Source: Tilletia caries
Taxonomy: Eukaryota > Basidiomycota > Exobasidiomycetes > Tilletiales > Tilletiaceae
DNA: 64,000 nucleotides
NCBI GenBank assembly: GCA_032718865.1
Contig: JALUTQ010000028.1
Coordinates: forward strand, 1 to 64,000
Direction: 5' to 3'
Shown: in pieces, positions 1 to 8,223 of the stretch
Layout: each line of letters begins with the position of its first letter
How positions within the stretch are numbered: the first letter of the stretch is position 1
Program-made: the position numbers and the translations under genes
Notes under the pieces: model-generated
Told to the model about the DNA's origin: nothing
Databases searched by the model: none
The model's input: only the letters and a program-made list of their open reading frames with translations

Positions 1-16
1 AGAACTTTTATAAATG

Positions 17-132
17 AACCCTAACCCTAACCCTAACCCTAACCCTAACCCTAACCCTAACCCTAACCCTAACCCTAACCCTAACCCTAACCCTAACCCT
101 AACCCTAACCCTAACCCTAACCCTAACCCCTA
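17..132. repeat. Terminal telomere repeat array
   Basis: About 19 copies of CCCTAA on the + strand (TTAGGG on the other), starting 16 bases from the window start. The C-rich strand reads 5' to 3' away from the end, which is the orientation of a left chromosome end, so base 1 is at or very near the physical end. The last unit is slightly degenerate (CCCCTAA) and shares its final A bases with the retroelement copy that follows at 133. Confidence 0.97.
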
Positions 133-251
133 AGGTTTAAGGATAACATTGTTAACTCTTAACTTAAGAAAGTACCATATGGATACTATAAACTTAGTAG
201 GAATGTAGTATATGAGTGCTTGAGGGTAAGTAGTTTAACAAATTCGGCGGG

Positions 252-324
252 GACTATGGACCAGTGGTAGGAAGTTTGATTCCTGTATCACTCCAAGTCC
301 CTTGTTCGAATCCGCGTATGGTCG
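252..324 (+). other. tRNA-like Pol III-type unit in element tail (copy A)
   Basis: A 73-base stretch has tRNA geometry. A 7-bp acceptor-like stem pairs GACTATG (252-258) with TATGGTC (317-323), counting two G-U pairs. There is an A-box-like GACCAGTGGTAGG and a good B box GTTCGAATCC (304-313). Several T runs follow at once (from 328), as a Pol III terminator would require. The T-stem and anticodon arm pair poorly, so it is not a working tRNA. It is more likely a tRNA-derived promoter or structural module of the retroelement. The same unit is in copy B. Pol III use is inference. Confidence 0.45.
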
Positions 325-1228
325 TCAATTTTTTTCGCCGATTTTTTTCGACGATTTTTGGCATTATTTTTCCCGCAGTCCCCTTAGTGGGTCGGTCAGA
401 CGGGTATATCCTATTTAGGGAACGGCTTAGGCCTAGTAATGCCAAAAAAAATTGACATTTTTCAAAAAGTAGAACACCGATGGCTAGTATAAGGTTCCAG
501 CACCTTATACATAGAGAAGTATCGTCTCGATTAACTAGTCTAGTACAAAGACAGCTCTAAGAGCGATCACCGGTTAGTAACTAGAAAGCCATACACAATC
601 TGATTTGTACTTTCTGTGAATCCATTTATGACTTAGAGTTACAAATGGAGAATGAACGATGACGCCATCCTATATGGGACCATCGACATAGACAGAAAGA
701 CAAAAAAAGAAGAAACAAACCTCTCTGAGACCTATATCCCCACATCTCGGCTACCTGAGACTTATGACAGATCACCGACTTAGCCCCGAAAGACCCCCCA
801 ATTTGGTTGAGGTCCCCACACCCCCAAATTTGGCTGTGGTAATCGGCTATCCGTCGGTCTCCTGATTAAGACCCAGCACTGCCACGTCAGTACTCGAATG
901 AGAACCCCCCTGAAAAGGGAGCTAGGACCCATCGGCTGACACCGAGATGAAAGGTCATACGGATCATTCTGAGAAAAAAAAGGGTACTTCGATCCAAAGG
1001 CCGAGGGCACTTAATTTGGGGCACCACCCCAAAGCCACAACGCCACATCGAAATTTGAGGGACTCCCCCAAATTAGTTACCCTTCTTTCTTCTGTTGGGA
1101 CAAGTTCACTTAGTTTTTCTGGGGCGCGATGCGTCTTCGGAACATCGTAGAACCCCGTAGAAAGCGCACCTTGACAGGGATGCCCAACAGAAATCAGAGA
1201 AGTCCCCGTAGGGGATCCAAAAGGTATA

Positions 1229-1291
1229 AAGACGACGCCTGAAGAGTCCAGTTTGAGGACGAAACAGTAAGCGCACCTGTAGCCACGTCTT
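1229..1291 (+). ncRNA. Hammerhead ribozyme core, type I-like (copy A)
   Basis: The conserved core is present in order: CTGAAGA (1239-1245, fits CUGANGA), stem II GTCC/GGAC (1246-1249 with 1257-1260, 7-base loop), GAAA (1261-1264), then a very short stem III (C1265 with G1267, one-base loop) and the cleavage triplet GTA (1267-1269). Stem I can form from CGC 1236-1238 with GCG 1271-1273 and, past an internal loop, AAGACG 1229-1234 with CGTCTT 1286-1291. One A (1270) is left unpaired next to the cut. Hammerheads are known in Penelope-like elements, often with minimal stem III. Cutting would fall after about A1269. Activity is untested. Confidence 0.65.
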
Positions 1292-1358
1292 ACTCGCCAT
1301 CCTCGACTCCTCTTCAAGTCTCCCTCAAGTTGTCACTTCACTTCTTACTTTAACCCTA

Positions 1359-1441
1359 AGCGCACCTGTAGCCACGTCTTACTCGCCATCCTCGACTCCT
1401 CTTCAAGTCTCCCTCAAGTTGTCACTTCACTTCTTACTTTC
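1359..1441 (+). mobile_element. Penelope-like element copy A', an 83-bp 3' end fragment
   Basis: Bases 1359-1441 repeat 1270-1352, the last ~83 bases of the element, making an apparent 89-bp tandem duplication. The joint between the copies is TAACCCTA, a telomere-like motif. A plain duplication would not need that motif, so this reads better as a third, extremely short insertion at a telomere. Its first bases (AGCGCACC) match the 3' product expected from cleavage at the hammerhead in copy A. Telomere repeats follow from 1442. Confidence 0.65.
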
Positions 1442-1515
1442 ACCCTAACCCTAACCCTAACCCTAACCCTAACCCTAACCCTAACCCTAACCCTAACCCT
1501 AACCCTAACCCTAAG
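1442..1515. repeat. Interstitial telomere repeats between retroelement copies
   Basis: About 12 CCCTAA units separate the short copy A' from copy B. Being internal and in the same orientation as the terminal array, they are best read as a former chromosome end buried by later insertions. In the frame of the downstream reverse transcriptase the repeat reads Pro-Asn without a stop. Confidence 0.95.
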
Positions 1516-3020
1516 ACCCTGGACATCTTCTTAAGAGAAGAGTCCTTACTAATTCTACCTACAGATAAGAATATGGGTATGGCAATCGTACCGGTCGAGT
1601 GGTACTATAAAGAAGCCTTAAGACAACTGACCGACAAGGCAGTTTACAAGGAAGTGGAAGAACCAGATTGGTTAGATGACAGAAGATGGATCAAGGAAAC
1701 CATTTACAAACTTGGAGGGTCCTTGACCCTTCAGGAACGTAAGTGGCTACTGGTGAGATCCGATGTAGAATTATCCCTTCCTTACTTTAAGTTACTTCCT
1801 AAAGTACATAAGAGTCCTGTCCTAGGAAGACCTATAGTGCCTAGCTTTAATACATTCTATACGAATGCATCAATCTGGGTTGCAGAAAAAAAACTTAAGG
1901 TCATAGTCAAGGACTACCCTTGGATCCTTAAGGACACGACTACCTTCTTACAAACCCTGCCAATGAGATATACTTCCATTGGATCTCCAGACCCTGAAGA
2001 GGACATCTGGCTGATTTCAGGAGACGTTGAAGCAATGTACCCTAGCATCCCTACAGACTGGGGTCTAGAATGCATGGCAAATATACTTAAACGCTCCTCT
2101 CTGCCTATAGAGACCATAACTCTAGTACTAAAATTACTAGAAAAGATTCTTCGTAATAACTACTTTACCTTTATGGGAAAGTACTACCTACAAGTTAAAG
2201 GCACAGCCATGGGCACCTCGTGTGCTCCCATGTATGCCAACTTGGTTATGGCAGAAGCCGAGTATACTGGGACATCTCAGACTAACTCGGGACAGGGACA
2301 GAACATAAAGTACTATGGCAGGTATCTTGATGACATCTTTGTGGTAGTCAGAGGCAACAAAGACTCTCCACAAAACTTCATCGATAACTTTGAAAGCGAG
2401 CATAGTAACTTTAAGTTCACCTGGAATGTTTCAAAAAGCTCAATGACCTTCTTAGATGTTGAAGTCGTAACTGCTAAAGTTAAAGACAACATTCAACTCC
2501 TAACAAAGACATATCAAAAGCCCATGAATGCATACCAGTATATACCATGGTCCTCGTATCATCCACTACATGTTAAGAAAGCATGGATAAAAGCTGAACT
2601 GCTACGACATGTAAGGAACTGCTCAGAATTGAACAGCTTCTTAGAGATACGGAAAAAAAGTTCTATCTTAGACTGCGTGCACGAGGTTACCCTCACGGGT
2701 TCCTCAACAAAGTCTTCCTAACGGTCGATTATCAGAACACTCGTGCATTCACCTTAACAGGGAAGACAGAGTGTACTCCAACTGAGAAAGACAAGGTTGA
2801 AACTCTCATCTTTAAGAGTACATATAATCCCTTATGGGAAGGTACTAACATGAAGACAGTATGGGATGCTATTCTAACGACTTGGGAAAGTCTAGAATTT
2901 CTTCCAACTAACACTAGAGTCATACATAGCCAAAGTAAACCTCCCGCTCTAGGAGACTTATTCAACCGTAAGAACAAAGAGACCATAGAAAGGTTTAAGG
3001 ATAACATTGTTAACTCTTAA
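1516..3020 (+). pseudogene. Penelope-like reverse transcriptase, 5'-truncated and frameshifted
   Basis: The reading frame is open from the telomere joint at 1516 (the first internal ATG is at 1573). It shows the Penelope-like landmarks in order: LPTDKNMGMAIVP, LPKVHKSPVLGRPIVPS, SGDVEAMYPSIP, GTAMGTSCAPMYANL, the catalytic YLDDIF and the following FLDVEV. At an A7 run (2653-2659) the frame breaks. The family-like C-terminus (ARGYPHGF, then LWEGTNMKTVWDA and a final PPALGDLFNRK region) continues in another frame to TAA at 3018-3020. In the first frame a stop comes early, at 2721. Missing N-terminus plus the frameshift make it a pseudogene. It would copy element RNA onto telomere ends. Confidence 0.88.
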
Positions 3021-3109
3021 CTTAAGAAAGTACCATATGGATACTATAAACTTAGTAGGAATGTAGTATATGAGTGCTTGAGGGTAAGTAGTTTAACAAA
3101 TTCGGCGGG

Positions 3110-3182
3110 GACTATGGACCAGTGGTAGGAAGTTTGATTCCTGTATCACTCCAAGTCCCTTGTTCGAATCCGCGTATGGTCG
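3110..3182 (+). other. tRNA-like Pol III-type unit in element tail (copy B)
   Basis: The same 73-base tRNA-shaped module as at 252-324, identical across the acceptor-like stem, A-box-like and B-box regions. It lies 90 bases after the reverse transcriptase stop, with T runs just downstream. Conservation between copies shows it belongs to the element and is not a chance local match. Confidence 0.45.
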
Positions 3183-4080
3183 TCAATTTTTCGCCGATTT
3201 TTTCGACGATTTTTTGGCATTATTTTCCCGCAGTCCCCTTAGTGGGTCGGTCAGACGGGTATATCCTATTTAGGGAACGGCTTAGGCCTAGTAATGCCAA
3301 AAAAAATTGACATTTTTCAAAAGTAGAACACCGATGGCTAGTATAAGGTTCCAGCACCTTATACATAGAGAAGTATCGTCTCGATTAACTAGTCTAGTAC
3401 AAAGACAGTTCTAAGAGCGATCACCGGTTAGTAACTAGAAAGCCATACACAATCTGATTTGTACTTTCTGTGAATCCATTTATGACTTAGAGTTACAAAT
3501 GGAGAATGAACGATGACGCCATCCTATATGGGACCATCGACATAGACAGAAAGACAAAAAAGAAGAAACAAACCTCTCTGAGACCTATATCCCCACATCT
3601 CGGCTACCTGAGACTTATGACAGATCACCGACTTAGCTCCGAAGGACCCCCCAATTTGGTTGAGGTCCCCACACCCCCCAAATTTGGCTGTGGTAATCGG
3701 CTATCCGTCGGTCTCCTGATTAAGACCCAGCACTGCCACGTCAGTACTCGAATGAGAACCCCCTGAAAAGGGAGCTAGGACCCATCGGCTGACACTGAGA
3801 TGAAAGGTCATACGGATCATTCTGAGAAAAAAAAGGGTACTTCGATCCAAAGGCCGAGGGCACTTAATTTGGGGCACCACCCCAAAGCCACAACGCCACA
3901 TCGAAATTTGAGGGACTCCCCCAAATTAGTTACCCTTCTTTCTTCTGTTGGGACAAGTTCACTTAGTTTTCTGGGGCGCGATGCGTCTTCGGAACATCGT
4001 AGAACCCCGTAGAAAGCGCACCTTGACAGGGATGCCCAACAGACATCAGAGAAGTCCCCGTAGGGGATCCAAAAGGTATA

Positions 4081-4143
4081 AAGACGACGCCTGAAGAGTC
4101 CAGTTTGAGGACGAAACAGTAAGCGCACCTGTAGCCACGTCTT
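4081..4143 (+). ncRNA. Hammerhead ribozyme core, type I-like (copy B)
   Basis: Same core as at 1229-1291: CTGAAGA at 4091-4097, stem II GTCC/GGAC with a 7-base loop, GAAA, minimal stem III and GTA with the predicted cut after about 4121. Outer stem I pairs AAGACG with CGTCTT. It lies about 80 bases from the element 3' end. Conserved in both long copies. Confidence 0.65.
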
Positions 4144-4203
4144 ACTCGCCATCCTCGACTCCTCTTCAAGTCTCCCTCAAGTTGTCACTTCACTTCTTAC
4201 TTT

Positions 4204-4269
4204 AACCCTAACCCTAACCCTAACCCTAACCCCTAACCCTAACCCTAACCCCCCCCTAACCCTAACCCT
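4204..4269. repeat. Innermost interstitial telomere repeats
   Basis: About ten partly degenerate CCCTAA units (with a C-rich interruption near 4248-4255) separate retroelement copy B from subtelomeric gene DNA. This would be the oldest chromosome end preserved here. Confidence 0.95.
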
Positions 4270-4864
4270 CTCAATAACCGCTGGTCCAGCTTGCTACACC
4301 CCTTCCAGCAGGTCGACCCTCAACCTCACCATCCGTGCCGTCGTCACCGAAGGACGGCAACTTCGGGCTGCTGGTGTTCGGTGGGTGGAGTCCAATTCCG
4401 TGCCATCAATCACTGACTTGCTTGCGTTCGGTGCGATACTGACCGGACATCTTCTGCTTGTATGCACAGCAAGACACATCCTTTCCTTTTTTGACGGGAC
4501 ACTCCATACGACGACCTGCCCCTCCCCGCAACGCTGCTGGCATTGGCAAAACGCATGTGAGTAACGGCTCATTGGCGCACGGGCGGCGGGAACGGTACCC
4601 CTCCTGGGAGACCGCCGGACGCGCCCAATGCCAAAACAACAGCGCTGACATTTTGGGGTTCATGCACATCCTCAGATACCAGCTATCAACGCGACACCCA
4701 TCAAACACGGCAAAGGAACGGTCGCCCGCAGGCAATCCTCTACTTCCACCTACCCCGTAAGTGTTGTTCACGACCGGTGCGCCGACGCGAGTAGTGGATG
4801 AACGTTGACCGGATCTGAGCTCTCTGGCCCGTTTCTGCCCGGTGTACAGCGCCTGCACGCACAG
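4270..4864. other. Gap upstream of the first subtelomeric gene
   Basis: No conserved reading frame was recognised on either strand. It probably holds the promoter and 5' leader of the gene at 4865. A donor-like GTGAGT lies at about 4557 and an acceptor-like CACAG directly abuts the ATG at 4865, so a 5'-UTR intron is possible. Confidence 0.4.
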
Positions 4865-5698
4865 ATGCCAGTCATCGACACCACCGAGGTAGGGATGACA
4901 CAAGGATCGGGCCTGACGGACAAGTACCTGGCCAGCCGGAGGAGCAAGGAGTCAATGACGGACGTGGAACGAATGCGGTTGATGGTCGAGCTAGGCGAAC
5001 GCGCAGAGGCGATGATCGAGGCGGCAAGGGCCTTCAACGCCGCCGTTCGCCCAACGGGATTGGACTTCAGCATCTGCGGTGTGCTGTACAATCAGGGCGG
5101 AATCGAGATCGCCCAGCCCAAAGACATCGTGCCGTTCTTGGAGCTCGACAAGGAAGACCCCCCGGTGAGCATCAAGAAAATTACCCGCGAGGCGATGTGC
5201 AAGATCACAAGGGCGATCCCTCCCGTCGTCAACACCGCCAAAAATTTCAGACGGACCGCAGACTTGCTCAACTGCGACGTTACCATTCCGGGAACCCTGC
5301 TGACCCACAAGGTCAATGCGTACAAGACGTGGTGGATGAGTCCCAACAGCATCAACCCCTTCATTTCGAAGAGACTGGTGACAACACCCGAACGGCTGCA
5401 GCGGACGCCGTCTCCTTTCGAAGAAGACGTGGACGTGCAAGAGGTGGACGAGGAAGATGAGAGCGAGGGCAGTGGAGGCCGATCGGACTCTTTCGATGCC
5501 GGGGTTGATTCCGACTTGGATGTGGTCTTTACCGGGGCCTCGAACGCCCGCGCGCCGCCAACAGGTTCACACGCATCGACGGGCGGCCGCCGCCGAAAGG
5601 CCGATACCCTCGACGATTCCCCTAGCAACCACGTGAAGCGAGCCCGACCCTCGCGTCTCCCCCGCGGCTCAGCCAGTTCCAGTAAGACGCGCCTCTAA
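4865..5698 (+). CDS. Subtelomeric paralog family protein 1 (277 aa, unknown function)
   Basis: Start chosen at the first in-frame ATG, which follows an acceptor-like CAG; the upstream open frame has no ATG. The protein has two copies of one module. The first is around residues 45-75 (FNAAVRPTGLDFSICGVLYN). The second is around 115-145 (a D-V-T-I-P-G-T-L core followed by a lysine-tryptophan stretch). The same two modules occur in the genes at 6549 and 7648. The C-terminal third is acidic (EVDEEDESEG) and then basic, with nuclear-localisation-like RRRK and KRAR clusters. I do not recognise the family. Nuclear location is inferred from composition only. Confidence 0.75.
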   Translation: MPVIDTTEVGMTQGSGLTDKYLASRRSKESMTDVERMRLMVELGERAEAMIEAARAFNAAVRPTGLDFSICGVLYNQGGIEIAQPKDIVPFLELDKEDPPVSIKKITREAMCKITRAIPPVVNTAKNFRRTADLLNCDVTIPGTLLTHKVNAYKTWWMSPNSINPFISKRLVTTPERLQRTPSPFEEDVDVQEVDEEDESEGSGGRSDSFDAGVDSDLDVVFTGASNARAPPTGSHASTGGRRRKADTLDDSPSNHVKRARPSRLPRGSASSSKTRL

Positions 5699-5920
5699 GG
5701 CCAGTGCCAGCCCGAGTCATCCTGCTCGTTCTGCTCTTTCCTTTGCACCCAAACATCCCACCAAAGTTGTGGTCCCGTCCCGTTGCTGTCTTTCTTGCTT
5801 GCTTCCACATTCACATTTGGCCCCCAATGAATCACCCTGCAACGTCTCATATGCGTGTGAGGGAGCGAGAGAGATTAAAAGGGGGGGATGGTACGGCCTG
5901 GGTCTGCATTAGTACGGGTG

Positions 5921-5966
5921 GATTACGTAAGTCCAATCCTGGATCCCAGATTGGACTTACGTAATC
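5921..5966. repeat. Near-perfect 22-bp inverted repeat (hairpin)
   Basis: Left arm GATTACGTAAGTCCAATC (5921-5938) and right arm 5949-5966 are perfect 18-bp complements. CTGG/CCAG extends the pairing inward with a single bulge around a 3-base loop, and GGGTG/CACCC outward. Each arm contains the palindrome TTACGTAA, a bZIP (Yap/CREB-like) type site. It lies 0.6 kb upstream of the next gene. Confidence 0.85.
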
Positions 5967-6548
5967 ACCCGATTTTCGAATCGGGAACGGGTCACGTGCC
6001 GCAGTGGGATGACCTCAATAAAGAGAAACCTGACCCAGCTTTACCTGCACCACCACCACCACCATCGCCTTCCACACGCAATTTTTTCAACACAAACTCC
6101 TTCTTTCACACCGTCTCCACATTAACAGCATCTAGCAGCCCGCGCCACCTCCTTTCCGGTACGTGTAGCTCTCTTTCAAAGCTCCTGGCGAAGCCAGATT
6201 CCACTGACACGCCCAACGCCGTCGGCCTTGCTTGTTTGGTGGCATCCCGTAACAGCCTTTCCCAGACGTCGTTTTTCGAGCCAAAGCAAAGCCGGGATCC
6301 TTCCGACAGCCCTCTCCATCAAGTCAATCAACCTGCTGGAACTCGAGTGAGTATGGAGAACAGCGTTTTCGGAAACGCGATCGCTGCTGAGGCCGCCGCT
6401 TGTTCCAGCCCCCACAGAAGATCGGAAAAGCAACCTCTCTCCCCCCTCCTCGACGATCTCAAATTCGCGCCTGTTACTCGTGAGTCTCTGGGCTCGGTTT
6501 ACAGTTTGTTCCAAGCCCGTCTGCTGAGCTGCTTTCCCCAAATTCCAG
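5967..6548 (+). promoter_or_regulatory. Promoter and probable 5'-UTR intron of gene 6549
   Basis: Contains CACGTG at 5993-5998, just past the hairpin. A consensus donor GTGAGT at 6480 is matched by an acceptor TTCCAG ending at 6548, directly before the ATG, which suggests a 69-base intron in the leader. A long open frame across 5888-6703 on this strand is judged non-coding: it is out of frame with the conserved protein and low in complexity. Confidence 0.5.
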
Positions 6549-7253
6549 ATGGACGTACACGACCAAGGCCGTCCCGCCGCAGGCGGCAGCGCACGCGTGC
6601 GGGTGAACCCCGCGGCAATGCCCGATTATCCAAGCGTGGAGGAACGCGTCGAACGAATGCTGGCAGCTGCCGCTTCGGCGGAGGCCCTCAAGGAGGTCGC
6701 TAGACGGTTTAACACGGCCAAAGACGCCGCCCAGATGGACATTTCCATCTACGGCACCCTGCACAGCATGGGCATCAACATCGGCCTCCCAGTGCAGGGA
6801 TACCTCAAGCCCCAGGGCTACATATACCGCACACCGTCTACCCTGAAGGACGACAATGCGGCGGCATGGACGGCGGTGATCACGGAACTGGCACGCGCAC
6901 AACACGACCTGGCAATCTGCGCAAACGACTTCCACGGCAAGGCCACCCTGGCCAACATTGACGCCACGATTCCCGGCATGCTGGCTAGGTGGAAAATTCC
7001 GGTGTACAAGACAATCTGGCTCCGCCACGAGCCGATCGCCGACACCGACACGGCAGCGGGAACGGGGGACAGGGGAGGACCAAGCGCGGGACAACCCTTG
7101 TTCCAGGCGGAACTAGACGGCGATGTCGAGTACTTGGGGGCGCCTAAGCCCGATGAAGACGTCGAGGACAAGCAACTGGCGAAACGGAAGAGGACGAGCC
7201 TGGAAGGTCCTCGCTTCATGGAAGTGGGAAGTTCGGCTCACGGTGCGGTTTGA
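6549..7253 (+). CDS. Subtelomeric paralog family protein 2 (234 aa, unknown function)
   Basis: ATG directly follows a CAG acceptor. The two family modules are clear: ARRFNTAKDAAQMDISIYGT then L-x-SMGINI near residues 55-80, and ATLANIDATIPGMLARWKI near 135-155 followed by VYKTIWL. A short basic cluster AKRKR near residue 216 could be a nuclear signal. Compared with protein 1 it lacks the long acidic tail. The shared core is D-[ILVA]-[ST]-I-x-G-x-L followed by a hydrophobic residue pair. No enzyme motif was seen. It is the middle member of a three-gene tandem family, all on the + strand and spaced by less than 1 kb. Confidence 0.75.
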   Translation: MDVHDQGRPAAGGSARVRVNPAAMPDYPSVEERVERMLAAAASAEALKEVARRFNTAKDAAQMDISIYGTLHSMGINIGLPVQGYLKPQGYIYRTPSTLKDDNAAAWTAVITELARAQHDLAICANDFHGKATLANIDATIPGMLARWKIPVYKTIWLRHEPIADTDTAAGTGDRGGPSAGQPLFQAELDGDVEYLGAPKPDEDVEDKQLAKRKRTSLEGPRFMEVGSSAHGAV

Positions 7254-7461
7254 GCGAGCTGGGTACGATACTGGCATGCGGGAACACGGTCTTTTTTGAT
7301 TTCCTATCTTGTGAAAATAACATGGCTTTGAGCGCGATTCAAATCATACGTACGTGCGCGCTTTGGGAAGATGCATAGAATATGAAACAAGAAAGGGTTA
7401 GGAAACATAGGAGCCTCATGGGCCCGTGCAGGCTGCTTATCAAAGCCGTTGGATAGATAAG

Positions 7462-7491
7462 AATCACGTGATGTCCCCACACCCTATAAAA
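7462..7491 (+). promoter_or_regulatory. Core promoter of gene 7648: CACGTG plus TATA box
   Basis: ATCACGTGAT is a 10-bp palindrome with an E-box/Pho4-type CACGTG centre, followed about 15 bases later by CCCTATAAAAAA. The pair lies about 160-185 bases upstream of the start codon. Confidence 0.55.
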
Positions 7492-7630
7492 AACAGACTC
7501 AGAAGAGCGACATTCCTCTTGGCGACTACCACCATCCGCGGTCGCGCGTTGGTTTCCAACAGTCCTTCAGACGAGTACGTCCCTCTGACCTGATCTCCAG
7601 CAGAGAGCCAGCACTGACCCTTCTGTCAGC

Positions 7631-7651
7631 ATGCAGTTCTTCAACAAATGA
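7631..7651 (+). CDS. Overlapping upstream mini-ORF (6 aa)
   Basis: ATG CAG TTC TTC AAC AAA TGA: its stop overlaps the main start codon as ATGA (7648-7651). If this part of the leader is in the mature mRNA, translation of the main frame would need reinitiation or leaky scanning. An AG just before the first ATG could instead be a splice acceptor. Confidence 0.35.
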   Translation: MQFFNK

Positions 7652-8223
7652 CTACTCCCCAAGACACCGCCCCCGTACCAGGGCCTCCACCGGCGTACGG
7701 TCAGAACGAGGTGGACGACTCGGCATCGACGTTGGCACCTTCTCCCAGAGCGTCTCCCGAGCCGGAACACCCCTCGTACAAGTGGAAGATGTTTGCGGAG
7801 GCCACTCGAGACCTCATCAAAGAGGCGGGCTTCGTCCTCAGCTGCGCCAGAAACTTAAAACTCGACGTCAGCATCGCAGGTATCCTCAAGGCGCACGGAC
7901 TCATCATCAAAGCGCCCACCCCGCAACAAACCCAAGCCGAAAGGGAGGTGTGGCCAGAGCGCTCTTCTGCCTACACAGACGAGATGGAGTGGGTATGCAC
8001 CATGGCCTGCATTGATGACCTCGTGAAGGCCGTCCTCAACTTTCGCACCTGGAACCGAAGGTGTCAAATGGATGCAACAATCGCAGGAACACTCGGCCTA
8101 CATGGAATCGACATCCACGCACGGAACAAGATTGCCAACATATCACGACCGAGACCTTCCGAGCCGGACGCAACGCACGTTATGGAGGTGGTCGAAGACG
8201 GTCCTCTCGACATGACTGCATGA
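7648..8223 (+). CDS. Subtelomeric paralog family protein 3 (191 aa, unknown function)
   Basis: A proline-rich N-terminus (residues 1-45) is followed by the two family modules: SCARNLKLDVSIAGILKAHG near residues 70-90 and WNRRCQMDATIAGTLGLHG near 140-160, the second ending in IDI. The D-V-S-I-A-G and D-A-T-I-A-G cores align the modules to each other and to proteins 1 and 2. It is the shortest member, without the basic tail. No known domain was recognised. The intact frame, TATA box and conserved modules support a real gene. Confidence 0.75.
   Translation: MTTPQDTAPVPGPPPAYGQNEVDDSASTLAPSPRASPEPEHPSYKWKMFAEATRDLIKEAGFVLSCARNLKLDVSIAGILKAHGLIIKAPTPQQTQAEREVWPERSSAYTDEMEWVCTMACIDDLVKAVLNFRTWNRRCQMDATIAGTLGLHGIDIHARNKIANISRPRPSEPDATHVMEVVEDGPLDMTA

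Larger units (their letters stand above)
133..1353 (+). mobile_element. Penelope-like element copy A (3' tail only)
   Basis: This stretch is nearly identical to 2991-4204 of the longer copy B, with a few single-base indels. It begins inside the last codons of the reverse transcriptase gene (about nine codons before the stop) and then holds the whole 3' untranslated tail. It is therefore a 5'-truncated copy. Its truncated 5' end touches the terminal telomere repeats and its 3' end (CTTCTTACTTT) runs into a short telomeric motif. The orientation, with 5' end toward the chromosome tip, is that expected when an endonuclease-lacking Penelope-like element primes on the telomeric G-rich overhang and the truncated end is later capped by telomerase. 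The tail includes a tRNA-like unit and a hammerhead core, listed separately. Confidence 0.85.
1516..4204 (+). mobile_element. Penelope-like telomeric retroelement copy B
   Basis: The longest copy: truncated inside the reverse transcriptase at its 5' end (joined directly to telomere repeats at 1515/1516), coding to 3020, then a 1.18-kb tail that ends in CTTCTTACTTT against telomere repeats at 4204. No GIY-YIG endonuclease domain can be seen after the reverse transcriptase; a stop follows its C-terminal domain. That fits the Athena/Coprina group, which lives at telomeres without an endonuclease. The N-terminal part of the protein is missing, so this copy cannot be autonomous. Confidence 0.88.

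Noticed and set aside
252..324. Functional tRNA gene
   Set aside because: T-stem and anticodon arm do not pair well, so only a tRNA-like unit is claimed.
1195..1222. Second hammerhead-like motif before the main one
   Set aside because: There is a good TCCCC/GGGGA hairpin, but the CUGANGA and GAAA core bases are not present.
5888..6703. 271-codon open frame on the + strand
   Set aside because: It overlaps the conserved gene at 6549 in another frame, crosses a consensus intron, and is low-complexity with no relative among the paralogs.
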